Below are positions 22,964-35,489 of a stretch of 64,000 nt of DNA, piece by piece. The DNA is taken from positions 19,842,706 to 19,906,705 of the forward strand of contig JAVLUZ010000145.1 of assembly GCA_036768485.1 (NCBI GenBank), in the 5' to 3' direction. How positions within the stretch are numbered: position 1 is the stretch's first letter; each line of letters starts with the position of its first letter. The notes beneath the pieces are model-generated. The model had not been told where the DNA came from, did not search any database, and saw only the letters and a program-made list of their open reading frames with translations. The DNA comes from Mermis nigrescens. Its lineage: Eukaryota > Nematoda > Enoplea > Mermithida > Mermithidae. Position numbers and translations under genes: made by a program.

Positions 22964-25802
22964 GCACAGTCAATGAGCGCAAGTTCGAGAGTCAAATAGA
23001 ATGGACGATGTAGCTAAAACCAGAGCAATAGAGCTCTAAATCGATCAAGAATTATAGCAAGTCGAGTATCGGAGGACGTCTGTATTGATCGATCGGAAAA
23101 CGGTCATAATTCTTGGTCCGAGATTATTTTTATATGGAACGTTTTAGTATCGATTTAAGCTATGTAAAGTGAATCAAAGTTTAAGTTGACATAAGTAAGT
23201 TTAAATCTACAGTTTTTAAACCAGTGCATGAATTCACTCGGCAAACCATTTTCCTTATTACTGTAACAACCGAATCCTTCGTCGCTCGACACGCCATATC
23301 GATGAAAAATATTGCTACCGACTCCGTTGATATTTTGACTCAATGGGTATTCCGAGCCCCTGATTCCGAATTTTTGATCAAAATAGCTCGATCTGGTTCC
23401 TGAAACCCGGAAACGACGGGTTACTATAGAAAGTTTCGGCGGCTCTTGCAACTTACTTAATTGCTTTTGGGCTAATTTTTTCGCCAACCTAGACCAACTT
23501 TTAATGCGCTATTGTCTGCTGTAAACTACCTTACACTGCAGAGTAAAATGACGAAAAACCTCAAGAAAAACGTTTTTTAAAACTAAATTTTTTCAAATAA
23601 TTCGAATTGCAGCGGATAAATTTTACTTAAATTTCGACCGTTTGTTAATGAAATTATGGCTGACCTTACTGTAGAATTTGAAGGAAATGCACGGATTGAT
23701 TTTTGAGATATAGGAGCCCAAACGTACCCTATCCATACCGTAAAATTTTTGTCTTTTTGCAGAAGCACAGCTTGGATGTCACTTCAAAGATTTGGCCTCT
23801 GAGGTTTCCTAGACCTCTGATTCCAAATTCACCACTCAAAGTGCGCGATCTGGCGCCATAAAGCACACGGGGGACGAGTTTCCAGGAAATTGCGGATGGT
23901 TATATTGAAGATGATTAATCATTGAGATCGAGCTCGCAGCAAGCCAAAATATCAAGTGATGAATACTGTTTCTGATGGTGTAAACTAGCATGCGTGCAAT
24001 TTGATGTGAATTAACTGAAAGCAGCAAACGCACGCCTTTCGAAAATGTTAATACGAATTCAAATTTTTCTGCTTCTGGCTGCTAATTTTGCATGGAACTT
24101 TTTGCATTAGTTCATTATGAGAACAGACTTTTATGCGCAGATTACAATGCCCTCTCATTGTGGTACGAGCAGAAATAGGACGCAAAAAACAATAATTAGC
24201 AAGCAAGATGAAATTAGTCTTTGTAAAGTGATCAAAGAAATTTGCTTAGCTAAAATGTAACATTTTGGTGAACATGGTGATATACAACTAATTTGATTTG
24301 TTGAGCGGAAGGCAGCCTTAGCTCCTTAATGATATTTTGACATTAATTGTAAGACTGAGAGGTGCCAAATGATATGCATATTACAGAGTGAGTAAAGAGA
24401 AAGCAGTAAAATTTAGAAGGAATAAATACGAATGTGATAACATTATGAGACAATAACAAATAGGACATATGAATTTCAAGACAACTTTCGGCATATTGGT
24501 CATCTATCATGTCCACCGTTTTTGCAGTTTTTATTAACTTCGGCAATATTTAAAAAACTTGCGATACCTTTTAGATTATAGTTTTTATTGACATGCTTGT
24601 AAATGCCTTAAAGTGCGTGCGGGTGAGGATTGGGGAGAGAGAATCCCCGTAAATATTTATCGCCTTATTTTTGATGAAAATATCTTAATCCACACACTGA
24701 GTAAAACGTAGTATATTTTCGTAGGTGCTCTTTGTAAGTTGCGTACTTGCTCCTATTGTTCTTTAAAATCCATATCACTTTCGTTTTCTTGAAAGGCAAA
24801 TTATTAAAAAGCACCCGTTTTATTCATTTTTCATTCGAAAATTGCATGCCATTTGAGATCAACTGAGAATTTTGTACCTGCTGACATAACATGAAATGAT
24901 AATAAGCGTTGTTTTTTCGGACGACGCTTCGTTTCTTGATATTTTCAGCGGATCGGTTGAAAATAAGTTTGCATTCAACTTAAATTCTTCTTTATTCTGA
25001 AAAAAATTCAGTACTTATACAGCATGGTGACTAAATAACGTCATCAGACAAACTAATGCCTGTATCTCGACCTAAGCGGGAGTGACACCGACCTAAGCGG
25101 GAGCGATACCGACCTAAGCGGGAGTTCTAACATCCACATAAATATAACCCTAAGCCTAGGAAAAATCGAGTAGTTTGAAAAAATCAATAATTGTTTGAAC
25201 TATACTTTGCACGACTGCAGTTACTATTCTGTAGAAGTGCCAAAAATTCGCTCGTTTTACATCCTTCAACCTCGCGCAGGGCAAACGGTGGGTTTAACCA
25301 AAACCGCTGCACCACCAATACGCTGACCTAGGGCTATATTTTTCAGGTCACTGAATTTGGACATTCATGGGTGCATAGTCAAGTCTGGATGAAAATTAGC
25401 CTGCCTGTTAGAAGGAGCGGTAGGAGATGCAGCTACTAGACTCAGTATACTCGTAGTTGGCGCAAATGATGAGACGTATTTGTATTGATTTTTTCAAAAA
25501 TTAAAATTCAGCCTAAATTTTCTCAAATTGGCGTTGACAGATTTTGAGAAATTTTTAAACTACTAATCGCTCTTCAGTGCTTCTGGATAAAATTAATTTT
25601 GGCAGAAACATGCATATATCGTACCTGTAGCTGTCTTCTACGGTATCGATTGTTCACAAGTTTTTAGCGTTTCTCAGCTTTTATGCTTCAAATTTTAATT
25701 ACGTAAAGGAACGAAGGAATTTTCTGTGCCATAATTAAAATGACTTTTGGAAATTCTTTTAAGCGTATTCTAATTTAATTTACAAATTTTTTCTGTTCGC
25801 AG

Positions 25803-25942
25803 GATGCAATCGACTATTGTGCAGCTTTTCCAATCGTTTTAAACGCCGCTAACGTCTTAGAAAAGGCCACCGGGGCAAGAAACAGGTCCTCATCAGGGAG
25901 TCGCGAAAACGAGTATGTGCCTTTTTCTTGTTCGAATTATGA
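25803..25942 (+). pseudogene. Truncated copy of the Cys-rich terminal exon (unit C)
   Basis: Follows a good acceptor (TTCTGTTCGCAG). In the phase set by the exon ending at 271 it reads GCNRLLC, keeping both cysteines, then hits TAA at 25850-25852, 16 codons in. It would encode a protein with the Cys modules but without the long basic tail. Whether it is ever used as an alternative end is unknown; later deletions in the tail codons suggest it is free to drift. Confidence 0.7.
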
Positions 25943-26237
25943 AACAGAATGTGCCTTTTCAATGCCATTTGAACATGAACGCTGTGATAAGTTTATTGCA
26001 TCTGATCCAGTTTAGAAACTGGCAGCTGAACTTAGGCTAACATTTTTTGCAGCTCTAATGTTGTGACATGAAAGTGGAACATAAAAAATATATTAAAATA
26101 GTATAAATATTGTCATAGATTAATACTCAGCAAATAGTATAAAATATTGTCAGAGATAAGTACTCAGCAGAGTTCAAATTCTGTAATGATATAATGCAGG
26201 CAATTCAGAAAGAAGACTGTGGTTCTGATTTTCGTTT

Positions 26238-27022
26238 GGGAGTAACTCAAGAATATGGTACTTCCAAAATACTGGAAAATAAACTTCAGAAGGGCGGATT
26301 TTTTCGCTCAGTACTTAGAACATGTTGAAAGAAAGCGGCGGAAAAAAAATTTCATCCGTCTATGATCAATATTACAAAAGCTATGGGTTTCGTTAATTAG
26401 CCTCTTCTCGACCTAAGTATTTGAAGATTCAAACAGCTGAATGCAGAATCACACGCAGATACCCAATTTACGTCGACCTAAGCATCTATACATCGACCTA
26501 AGCATCTATACATCGACCGAAGCATCTATACATCGACCTAAGCATCTATATATCTATCTAAGCATCTATACATCGACCTGAGCGGGAGCGACCTCGATCT
26601 AAGCAGCTTGAAACACCTTTTCAGATATACTAAGCCTAATCCTAAGTATAGTAGAAGCAAAAACTTAGATTTTTGTATATCTTGTCAGGTAAAACCGAAA
26701 AAAACATGCAAAAAACTATGAATATTTTTTTAAGTTTTTTAAAATTTCAAGCAGCTTGTTGCGCCTATTTTCTTTCTTCTCCTTCATTGCTATGCATTAT
26801 TTATTTCTGACAAATGTGTAAGTCCTTGGATCGAGCCGTTTAATCGTCCCACCCAACACTCACATAGAGAGTTGCCTGCAACTTTGCAAGTATGGCTCAG
26901 ATTTTCACCAAATTTTTTTCCGCGCTTCAATTTATCATGTTCTACCATTTTGACAAAAATATTTTGGCATGATACATTCGTTTTGCTCCTTTTCTAAAAG
27001 TACCAAATTCTTAAGTTTAGCC
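26238..27022. mobile_element. 785-bp inverted-repeat element, private to unit C
   Basis: Flanked by TTCGTTT (26231-26237, 27023-27029); unit B has the empty site at about 16268-16280. Ends read GGGAGTAACTCAAGAATATG and, reversed, GGCTAAACTTAAGAATTTGG, the same family as 12122-12967. A 20-bp minisatellite array of CGACCTAAGCATCTATACAT lies at 26470-26605. Confidence 0.85.
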
Positions 27023-29246
27023 TTCGTTTATATTGAATAGGCTGCTTAGGTCGACATTCAGCTGAGATCGAATCAAATCTAAAATGATATAATCACTTTC
27101 CATCTTTTGTCCAACAAGGTTATTTCTAAACAAGAAACATTCATCAAAAGTATCAAAATGTGGAAAATCGTATATTCGCAATCAAATTGTGATTACTTTT
27201 GGAAGCAAATAGCGATTCCAAATTATTTTCTTGAGTATTCTTCGATGCCTCTTAGCTTCAACAAATGCACTTATCAATTCTCAACTTTTAGTTCCATTTC
27301 TCTCAAATCTGTTAAGGCGCCTTTGTTTAGACTACATTTGATGCTAATTTAAACATATCTTTTCATCCGCCAAACAACTCAAATTTTCGAATGCATTGAA
27401 AACTTTACTTTTTAAGAAATCGAATTGCAATATACAAATTTATCTAGCAATCTATAAAGAGTTTTGCCGAATTTCTGATTATATTCTGCTACTGCTTGAC
27501 CAGGAAAATATTTAACCTTTATCTGCCTGCCCAGGCGAAATTTAGAACTCGAGTTTCTGCTCATCAGTCTCAGCTAAGAGGGGTTGAGGACAATCAATCA
27601 GAAGGATTGGCCCAATGAAAAATGAAAATTTCATTTTTCCTTATTCTGAGCAGAACTTTTTTCAGTCTTTGCATCTGCCTCCTGCTATTTCCTCGTAGAA
27701 TTCCACTACTAGCTTTTAAAGCTTTTATTGCTATTATTCACCATAAATTAGGCACTTTCCAGATACCTTTCAGCACTTTTTGAATTCGGCAAAGATTTTT
27801 CCCGATGTACCAAGACTTTTCGGGATTGCCTTTGTAAATAAACAAAGATTTTTGGGAAGACAAAAACTGTAAAAAAAGATGTAGAATTCCCAAAAATTTT
27901 GTAATTGTCTGTTCTATATGTCTTTATAACGGCGGAATTTGCATTAGGAGAGCATAAATGTCAAATTATTCGGGGCTTAGCGCCGTTTTGAGATGATTTT
28001 TAATATTTTTTGCCATCAGAAACCTAGAAATTGACTAAAATTCACTAACAAAAGTCGAAAAACCCTGTTTTACCATAAAGCGCTACAGTGCCATGTTATA
28101 GTACCCAAAAATTTGCATGTACAAGATGTACAAAGACTTTTGGGGACCATCTTTCTACATGTACAAAGGGCACTTGTACAATAAAACACTACCTTCCATT
28201 AATTAGAAGGTTAACCACCCTTTTAAGAAGATATCAACTCGCATCTAAAATTCTTAGCACTGGTATGTGTTTGCAATGCAACTCAGCTTAAATATTTATA
28301 TCAAGCTAATTCGAACGGTTTTCAAATTTTTGTCCGGAATGTTTGCCCTAATAAAGGTATTAATAGATTATTTCATCAAGTCGCGTACTCAACGATATTC
28401 TTGAATACCTATGAGCTGTGATTGGCCGTGTAGATTACGAGTAGAAAACTGCTTGCTTAGCAAGACTTTCCTTCCATAAAAATTTCAATAGCGCGACTAT
28501 CCTCTTAGTCTGCTGATGATGGCAATTACAAAGAAGCCCAAATTTCAGGCTTTGAGGGGTTTTCAATGGCCACAAGAATACTTGGTGCCACTGCTTTACT
28601 ATTGGACCTGTTTTAGCACTGATCTTATCTTATTTTGTTTTCCTCTTCACGACGGGTGCCATCAAAACGATGAATAAGTTAAATGTAATATAATATGATA
28701 GTATAATAATTTATATAATATATTTTTGATATATTGTGCTCAATATTCCATTTTTCTATGTAAATTTGTTTCTAAGTCCAAAATGAATCATATTTTAGCT
28801 TGACAGACTTGATTATGCTACTCAGAAGCTAGTCTAGAATCTAAATTCAATCGTCATTTAATTCCTTAGAAACTATTAAATATACTAAAGTATTTTTTCC
28901 TGTTCATCGTCCTGTGTATACTTGCTTCAGCCCTGCATACAACTACGGTGGATATTTGCCACTCCTAGCTCAGCGAAACGGTACTCACCGGATAGTCAAT
29001 CAATCGGTAAACGTAAACTTTGACTCAGGCACGAAGATTGCGGAAGATATCGGAGTTGATCCATAAACTTTTTCTAACAGATTGTTCGTTTTGTCCCCAA
29101 ATTCCATGTTTTTCTGTTCTATAGTGATATAACACTTTTGAAAATGAATGAGTGAGCGAAAAAATTGCAGAGCAAATCGATTAATTAGCACGGGACAGCT
29201 ATGATGTATTAGCAGGTACCTACATAAGGATTACGGTAGTTATAGC

Positions 29247-29475
29247 CATAGGTGGGCGGCATCAAAATTCTTGGGGTGCAAGATTTTTCAAAGGTCAAAA
29301 ATGGTCTTCAAAATGGGGTAATTTCTCGACGTTTCTCATCGAGCACTATCCATTGGCATCGAAAAATTGCGAAGAAACAAATTTTAAAAATTGAATTCTA
29401 GGGGTATTTTGTTTTCTGAGGGGTATTCGGCCTTCTGGGGGATGCATACCCTCAAACCCTCTCCCCACGCCCACG
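29247..29475. mobile_element. hAT-like MITE, unit C copy
   Basis: Same element and GTTATAGC duplication (29239-29246, 29476-29483) as in units A and B. Confidence 0.8.
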
Positions 29476-29703
29476 GTTATAGCCTCTCGTCTCGTGTAGC
29501 TAACGAGGGGAAGCTTAAAAGGAATTGAGTCTATAATTCGATATTCATTTCATCTTACTTACGGCATTAGCTCTTATATGTTAAGTAACCTACATACATA
29601 TGTATATGCTTAGGAAGGGAGGAATGAAACGTAAAACGATGAAATTTACTCAAATCATTTATTAGAATTTGAGTGAGTCGAAATAATTATGGCACTGGTC
29701 ATC

Positions 29704-29943
29704 CTAATTCATTTTAGGTAATAAGGTTGGTATCGACGGAAGGAGTGTCCATTTGAGGACGATAGCAACCAGCTTACCCGACGACGCAGAATTCTTGACC
29801 GTGCGGTCTTGTCGATGTCTTCCCGAATCCCGACTAATGGCATCTATGTTTAAGCACTTAAAATCTAACTTAACATCTCGACTGTGGCAAGGTTTCCGGC
29901 GATACAGTCTTCTGAACTTCAGCCTTTTCTCAATCGCGCTCAA
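29704..29943 (-). CDS. Unrecognised basic open frame, possible exon
   Basis: A 79-residue frame just beyond the break of unit C. It is Lys/Arg-rich (EKRLKFRRLYRRKP near the start), and on this strand a GGTAAGC sequence about 52 codons in, after the Ser-Ser-Gly codons, would serve as a donor. Base composition is more even than in the surrounding AT-rich DNA, which is the only other hint of coding. Another frame is open on the opposite strand (29753-29953), so chance openness is possible. No family recognised. Confidence 0.2.
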   Translation of the reverse strand: MSAIEKRLKFRRLYRRKPCHSRDVKLDFKCLNIDAISRDSGRHRQDRTVKNSASSGKLVAIVLKWTLLPSIPTLLPKMN

Positions 29944-30016
29944 GTGTAGTTAGCGTACAAATAGATAGTAAGAGTTAAAATTATCGATGATGCAGCAGGC
30001 CTTCCGTCAAGACTTT

Positions 30017-30182
30017 TAATCTGTTTCACACAACTTCAGTCATAAATATCAAATTATCTCCGACAATAAACTGACAGATTGCGATTTTAGCATTGATCTG
30101 ATATATAGTTATCGTAACCCTCGGCTTACTGTCGATAAAAATTCTTAAAATTTATGCATGAAGTTATATGAAACAGACTACC
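30017..30182. mobile_element. Small MITE (AGTCTGTTTCA family)
   Basis: Ends TAATCTGTTTCACACAACTT and, reversed, TAGTCTGTTTCATATAACTT. Related copies are at 30235-30550 (interrupted), 49878-50046 and 52621-52760 (reversed, partial). The ends resemble TA-target (Tc1/mariner-like) MITEs; TSD not separable from the terminal TA. Confidence 0.65.
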
Positions 30183-30234
30183 GTTATGTAGGACCACGTA
30201 TGTACCAACCTATACATGGGTGGGTTAAGGTCTA

Positions 30235-30550
30235 TAGTCTGTTTCACACAAGTTCGGTCATAAATTTTAAAACCATCTCCGACAATTAACTGAGAATCCA
30301 CTCAATGGCCGATCTAGGATTTTCGTGAGGTACCCAACTATTCCAAAAACGGTCAAAAATAGGTCCACGCGCAAAATAGAGTTTTTCGGCGTTTTACGCG
30401 GTCTATTTTTATTTAAAATCGTTTCATCGCAGAATTTTCTTTCGGAAATTTTAAAACTTCGATTATTTTGTGTGATTGAAGCATTGATCGTATCAGCTTT
30501 TTGCCCGTAAAATTATTAAAATTTATGCTTAAACTTACGTGAAACAAATT
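30235..30550. mobile_element. Interrupted copy of the AGTCTGTTTCA MITE
   Basis: The left half matches 30017-30090 up to about 30298. Unrelated hAT-like sequence beginning TGGCCGATCTAGG then intervenes, and the right half resumes near 30508 and ends GTGAAACAAATTG. Confidence 0.5.
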
Positions 30551-30643
30551 GTAGCAATGTTACCTTTGAGCAAATAACTATCAACTTGTTTTAGACGTAT
30601 TTTTTATGCCACATGCATTACGATTTATGAATATACTTATGCA

Positions 30644-30982
30644 CAGGCCCGTATCCAGGAGTACGGCCAAGAGGGGGCGGACCAAACATTAATTGGTCTA
30701 TATCTCGGGAAATTCGACAAGATAGATCGCAAAAGCCGCATTTTTTATGTTTTTTCAACATGTTCTATCCATTGAGATCATAAAATTCAAACTAATCGAA
30801 AAATTTTTTCCTTACTCGGAATGCTATAAAAATATCATTTTTTGATCGCGCTAGAGCCAAAATTATGGAAAATACTTCATATCTTGCGCGAAGTGTCGGA
30901 AATTTGAAGATTTTACGTCAAAAACAGGCAATTTTTCCATCTTTCCGTGCATTATCTCGCCTTCCCCCTAAATACGGCCCTG
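30644..30982. mobile_element. hAT-like MITE, 339 bp
   Basis: Ends CAGGCCCGTATCCAGGAG and, reversed, CAGGGCCGTATTTAGGGGG. Flanks CTTATGCA and CCTATGTA are a degenerate 8-bp duplication. The interior holds the open frame at 30865-31050, which I do not consider coding. Confidence 0.65.
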
Positions 30983-31224
30983 CCTATGTAATATGTATGA
31001 ATGAACATATGCCGTATACATCTATGTACATGCATAATCTCGATTTGTAGCTTAGCAAATTTCAGTTTAAGTTATAATGCGTTCATAACTTTTCAAGTTC
31101 TTAATATTTATCATTTGACATAGCATAGGTAATTGTAGACTGTTACACATTACGTTCTATGTATATATGCATCCATTCAAAACCACAATTTCCTTAGTCA
31201 AACGACATTTATTTTTCTCACAAG

Positions 31225-31415
31225 CAGGGGCGGATTTAGGGGGGCGGGGGGCGGCCGCCTCCCCCCATTGGCCCAAAATAGTGCACAAAATTAAGCATTT
31301 TTGAGCGATTTTTAGCGAATTTTGGGTTAAAATGGTTAATTTTTCCGACAAGTCAGGATTCCGCCCCTCCCTTAGGGGTACCGCCCCCCTTAGGAAAATC
31401 CTACATCCGCCACTG
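31225..31415. mobile_element. hAT-like MITE, 191 bp
   Basis: Exact 8-bp duplication CTCACAAG (31217-31224, 31416-31423). Ends CAGGGGCGGATTTAGG and, reversed, CAGTGGCGGATGTAGG. CAGNGGCGGAT ends with 8-bp targets are typical of hAT MITEs. A near relative in the opposite orientation is 36110-36298. Confidence 0.9.
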
Positions 31416-32714
31416 CTCACAAGGCAGTGTTTCCTTGCATACTATCTTTTGTATAAGATAAGTAGGTACTAAAGCTAACACTTTATTCAGAAAATCGCAA
31501 ACCTAAAACGTAAAAAAGGCTAGAATTTCTAACATTGCTAAATATGGCTCCTATCTAGCTGACCAAAAAGCAAAAGAAACTTACTTTTACAATCAAGTCA
31601 AAATTAAGCTAAATAGTAATTCGCAAAATCGCACTTCTATTATGCGATTGTCCATAAGACTATTAAAAAAGTTGTCAGAGGAGTAATGTTATGTAACAAT
31701 CAAATCTGAATAAGTTCTGCGAACTTCAAGCCTTTCTAAATTCAGCGCCTGTAATCTTTCTTCATAAGAAAGTTTATGGTTCGCCCAAATAATTCTTAAG
31801 ATTAGTCTAGCTTTTAGCATCTTCTATGGACTGCGTTAAAGTAAAACCTACAGTACGAGCAATGTGTTCAAAAAATCGGTAACGCCCATCTATTATTCAT
31901 CATCCACTCGATCGTTGGTATCGAATCGAAGCTAAAAAGGAAAGCAATTAAGATGGAGCGGAAAAGCGACAGTCATCGATTGAGGCCCAAAAAAGCATTT
32001 TCACGAACATCAACGTGCTACGCCCCATAATTACAGTACGCCTATGGAGTTAGCCTAACCGCAAAATGTTCTTTATTCGTGTATACGACATGTGAATTAA
32101 TTCACCACGAAATCTAGGATTTTGACAAATTAGCATAATGAAGTCGCTTTGATTAACAGCGCCCACGAATACACGCGTCCTACTTTGAATTTCAATGATT
32201 AATGATGTACCTACTTACGGTAAATAGACTTGTACATCTACATATGTGTATGTAGATGTTCAAAATTCCGAATCGCGTAAAATTTCGCTCATTTTTACCC
32301 GGCTTGCCCATTTTTGAATTTGGCCATGTATGCGAGCAAGAAAAGGCAAAGAAGCACGAAAAGGTAAGCCTTTTCGTCACGCTACTTCAGAGATCAAAAA
32401 TTAGTTTATTTCCTTATCTTCAGTTGTGAGCTTGGAAAACATGGGTTTAATATCACGCAATGCGTATCAACCGGTATTTTTTATAATACATAAATTTTTG
32501 TGCTACATACTCGTTGAACACGCGCTCCTTAAAATCTCGAATAGTGTTTCGTGATCAGCTTGAAATTAGTGATATATAAATACACGAATTTGCGTGACCC
32601 TAATTGATCTCGTGCGCATGCAATAAGAGAGCTTTCTTTAAAGACACAGTGGGCTCAATCCTTTCATTTTTAAGAGTAAGCGTGAAACTTATTTGCACTT
32701 GTGCGATCACTCAA

Positions 32715-33111
32715 CAGTGGCGTAGCTGGGGGTTGGAGGGAATAAAGGGGGACTAGTACCCCCAAAATTTTGAAAGTACGAGTATTTTTTACAAGGATTT
32801 CCCAAAGGAAAAAAATCGAAAATTCTTAAAATGCGTCTGACAGCCCGTTTAAATAGATTTCAGCACACTTTTTAACTAACAAGTCTTAAATTTGTGGAAG
32901 CTTTGCGCCTATTTATTTACATACAACATATTTTGTAATCTAATTGAAATACGAGTAAAGTTAAATTTTTCAAAAATTTTCAGTGCGTAGGTCTCACTGT
33001 GTAAAGCTCAAAAGCATCATTATTTTTGCCAATCTACAAGTAATTGTTGAGGTACTAGACTTCAAAATTTTCGTCCTCTCCCCGAAATTCAGAAGGCCAG
33101 CTACGCCCCTG
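32715..33111. mobile_element. hAT-like MITE, 397 bp
   Basis: Ends CAGTGGCGTAGCTGG and, reversed, CAGGGGCGTAGCTGGCC. Flanks TCACTCAA and TCGCTTAA are a two-mismatch 8-bp duplication. Confidence 0.7.
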
Positions 33112-33492
33112 TCGCTTAAACACACACTATTATTTATGGTTATTCATCTTTTAAGATTGCAATCTATTAACTGTTCGCACAAATATTAATATGAAATTTT
33201 ACCTTTTATAACATCAGCAATAAGCAAGCCTAGCTGTGAATTGGACTAAGACTTCTGGTCTTTATTTTCCTTCACTTACATTCGGTTTTTTCAAACTCGA
33301 TTTTTACCTTTATTGAATGGGGCAGCAGGTAACTGAACAGCTGATATTAATAACGTGTAATATCGATCGAGATTAAGTATTCTATAACTAAACCTGCAAT
33401 CTTCGGATGAACTTAGAGAGTGTTCAGTTTGAGTGTTATAATGGGTTTGAATAATATATATCTATTTATTAATATAGGTAACTGTTTTTTAG

Positions 33493-33704
33493 GAATAAAG
33501 CACAGTCTAAAGAGTCATCTTTTCAACAAATTCAATTACAACAGTCTAGCAACCCTAGCAAACGCCATAGAGAAAGGCTGAATTCTGAGCTAGAAGCTGT
33601 TTCCAGATTACTTCCATTCGACGATTCCGTGATAAATCGCTTGGACAAATTGTCAATTTTACGACTAGCTGTTTCATTCTTACGGACAAAAACGATTGTT
33701 CGAG
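33493..33704 (+). CDS. ahr-1: Aryl hydrocarbon receptor, bHLH exon
   Basis: This exon encodes the DNA-binding and first dimerisation domain of an AhR-type transcription factor. The basic region [11 protein letters not shown] (33551-33583) carries the AhR signature that contacts the xenobiotic-response-type core. Helix 1 and loop give LLPFDDSVI, and helix 2 reads [17 protein letters not shown]. An ACTGTTTTTTAG acceptor precedes 33493 (phase 2). The exon ends in phase 1 at a GTAGAA donor (33705), which fits the next exon at 43234. The N-terminal exon with the start codon and nuclear-localisation residues is not found in the window by eye. AhR proteins act in the nucleus as heterodimers with ARNT; in nematodes the known role is developmental rather than dioxin sensing. 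Confidence 0.93.
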
Positions 33705-34484
33705 GTAGAAGGAAGCCATAGGCAAACATGCATGGGGGTTTTTTAAAAGGTTTAACCCCTAGAAAGGAAAAATGGGAAATTTTTTGAATAGAATATGCCG
33801 AAAGGCCAGAGTTGAATTAAGTTTGAAAATCTTTGGCGAAAGAGCTTGAAATTGTGTATACAAACTACTTGATAGAAAATGTCATTGTCATAGTTTTCAC
33901 GCTGCACATTTAAATGCCAAGTCGTGCTAGCAGAATTCATTATTATTTTTATAAGCAGAATTCTCAAGCTTTTGCTTATTTAGCGCTAATTTCTTCATAA
34001 GTTTATTTAATAATATCATGTAACTAACTTTTCAGACCTTCAGATTTTTTAATCTTTAAGAACGTTGTTGATTAACGTACCGAATTGAATTTATTTTCTT
34101 ACTGTCTCTTTTTTGAATGCATGACTCAGACTGATAAATTAAAAACTATGGCAGACTTAAGACTTCTGCTCTGGAACAACTAGATACGAGTGGATCAAGT
34201 AATAAGTTTCGGAGAAAAATCTGAGGGCACGGCTAAAATCTTAAGGACACTGCGCTCGCCAAATTGACAAAGATTGCTAAGCGAAGTTTATTCTCTGCAG
34301 ACTTAAACGGATTACTTACAGATGATGCTGATGATCTGAATATGAAACATAGAAAACGGTGCTTGTTTTTCGAAACAATTCAGCTTTTTTTCTGCGAATA
34401 AAATAATTAGGAAAGTGTACAATTTCGCATATTAAAATGAATATCGAAAACGCGGCCATCCGGGACTCAAATCCGAGCGCTTGT

Positions 34485-35405
34485 GTCCAGGGTGGCCGTC
34501 GTCCAGGGTGGCCGCCCATCCAACCAGGCCGCCCATCCAGGATGGCCGTCCACAGTAAAATTTGGCTCAATTATACTGTCCAGAGTGGTGGTCCGTCTAT
34601 TCTATATTTAGATTTTATATTTTAAATGTTACATAATGACAATATTTATTTGAATATTACTCAAACGAGTACCATTGCATTCTCTTTCTCGCCCAATAAG
34701 AAAAGTACCTTATTTGTGTGCGTCTTTTTTTATTTTGTCATACTCTTGTCAAGCGAAATCTCTGCGCAGCATCTTCCAGTCAGTAAAACGACATATTTTC
34801 AATTTTATTCAATTTCTTTACTTTTATTCTGAGGTGGTTGCCTGAATCTATGAATGATTTTGGGGATGGCAAAATTTGTTACAGCAATTCATAATAACTC
34901 TTGTCAGAGTGGTTTAGTAGCTAGAAAGTGTCATTCACAACTTAACTAAATAACTAAATGAGCAAAAACTTGTTTTGGTAAGCCAGAAGAGTAGCAAAAT
35001 AATTCAAAGAATAAATATATCCAGTTCCTACTCATTAAAACCCTGAAACTATCTTTTACAAACGCGATTATCATGCAACAAGCCGGATAATTGAAACTAT
35101 CGGAGAAATGGGATTTTGGGCAATCTAAAATGACATGTTTTATTCTTAGAAGGATAATCGGGACAGTCGGTGAATTGGGACGGTCGAAGAAACGTGACAG
35201 AGCGGTTTGGCCACCTAGCCCATTGGGACGGCCACCCTGGACGGACGGTGAGACTGGACGGGCGGCCATATAGGACGGACGGTCATCCTGGAAAAATGTG
35301 ACAACCAGGAAGACGGTCACACTACACAGACGGCCAGGTTGGACGGGCGACCACCCTGGACGGGCGGCACCATAGGACGGACGGACGGCCACCCTGAACA
35401 GTACC
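34485..35405. mobile_element. Minisatellite-ended element, 17-bp GGCCACCCTGGAC type
   Basis: The left end (34485-34550) has copies of GTCCAGGGTGGCCGCCC; the right end (35155-35400) has degraded reverse complements such as GGACGGCCACCCTGGAC. The interior of about 600 bases has no gene. It repeats the architecture of 1999-4727 with a different 17-mer, inside the large AhR intron. Precise boundaries not resolved. Confidence 0.6.
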
Positions 35406-35489
35406 ATCTGAGCTTCCGTACAATTTGAATAGTAAAATTTAGTTGCATCTTAGATTTTTCAATTAAGTGGTAGGTTATTTGTGGGAAGG

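Larger units (their letters stand above)
22964..29640. repeat. Segmental duplication, unit C (truncated)
   Basis: Third tandem copy. It tracks unit B from the region containing the 23155-23487 open frame to about 29640, where the match breaks off just before the position of the small membrane ORF found in A and B. The private insertion is 26238-27022. The copied terminal exon at 25803 has an early stop. No intact gene is seen here. Confidence 0.85.

Noticed and set aside
13169..23487. Minus-strand open frames at 13169-13456 and 23155-23487 with almost identical peptides
   Set aside because: Units B and C are nearly identical in DNA, so shared frames are expected. The unit A counterpart is not open and no domain is recognisable.
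942..24033. Minus-strand open frames repeated at 942-1133, 13843-14040 and 23836-24033
   Set aside because: They follow from the segmental duplication; the peptide changes and the frame limits differ between A and B/C, and no domain is seen.
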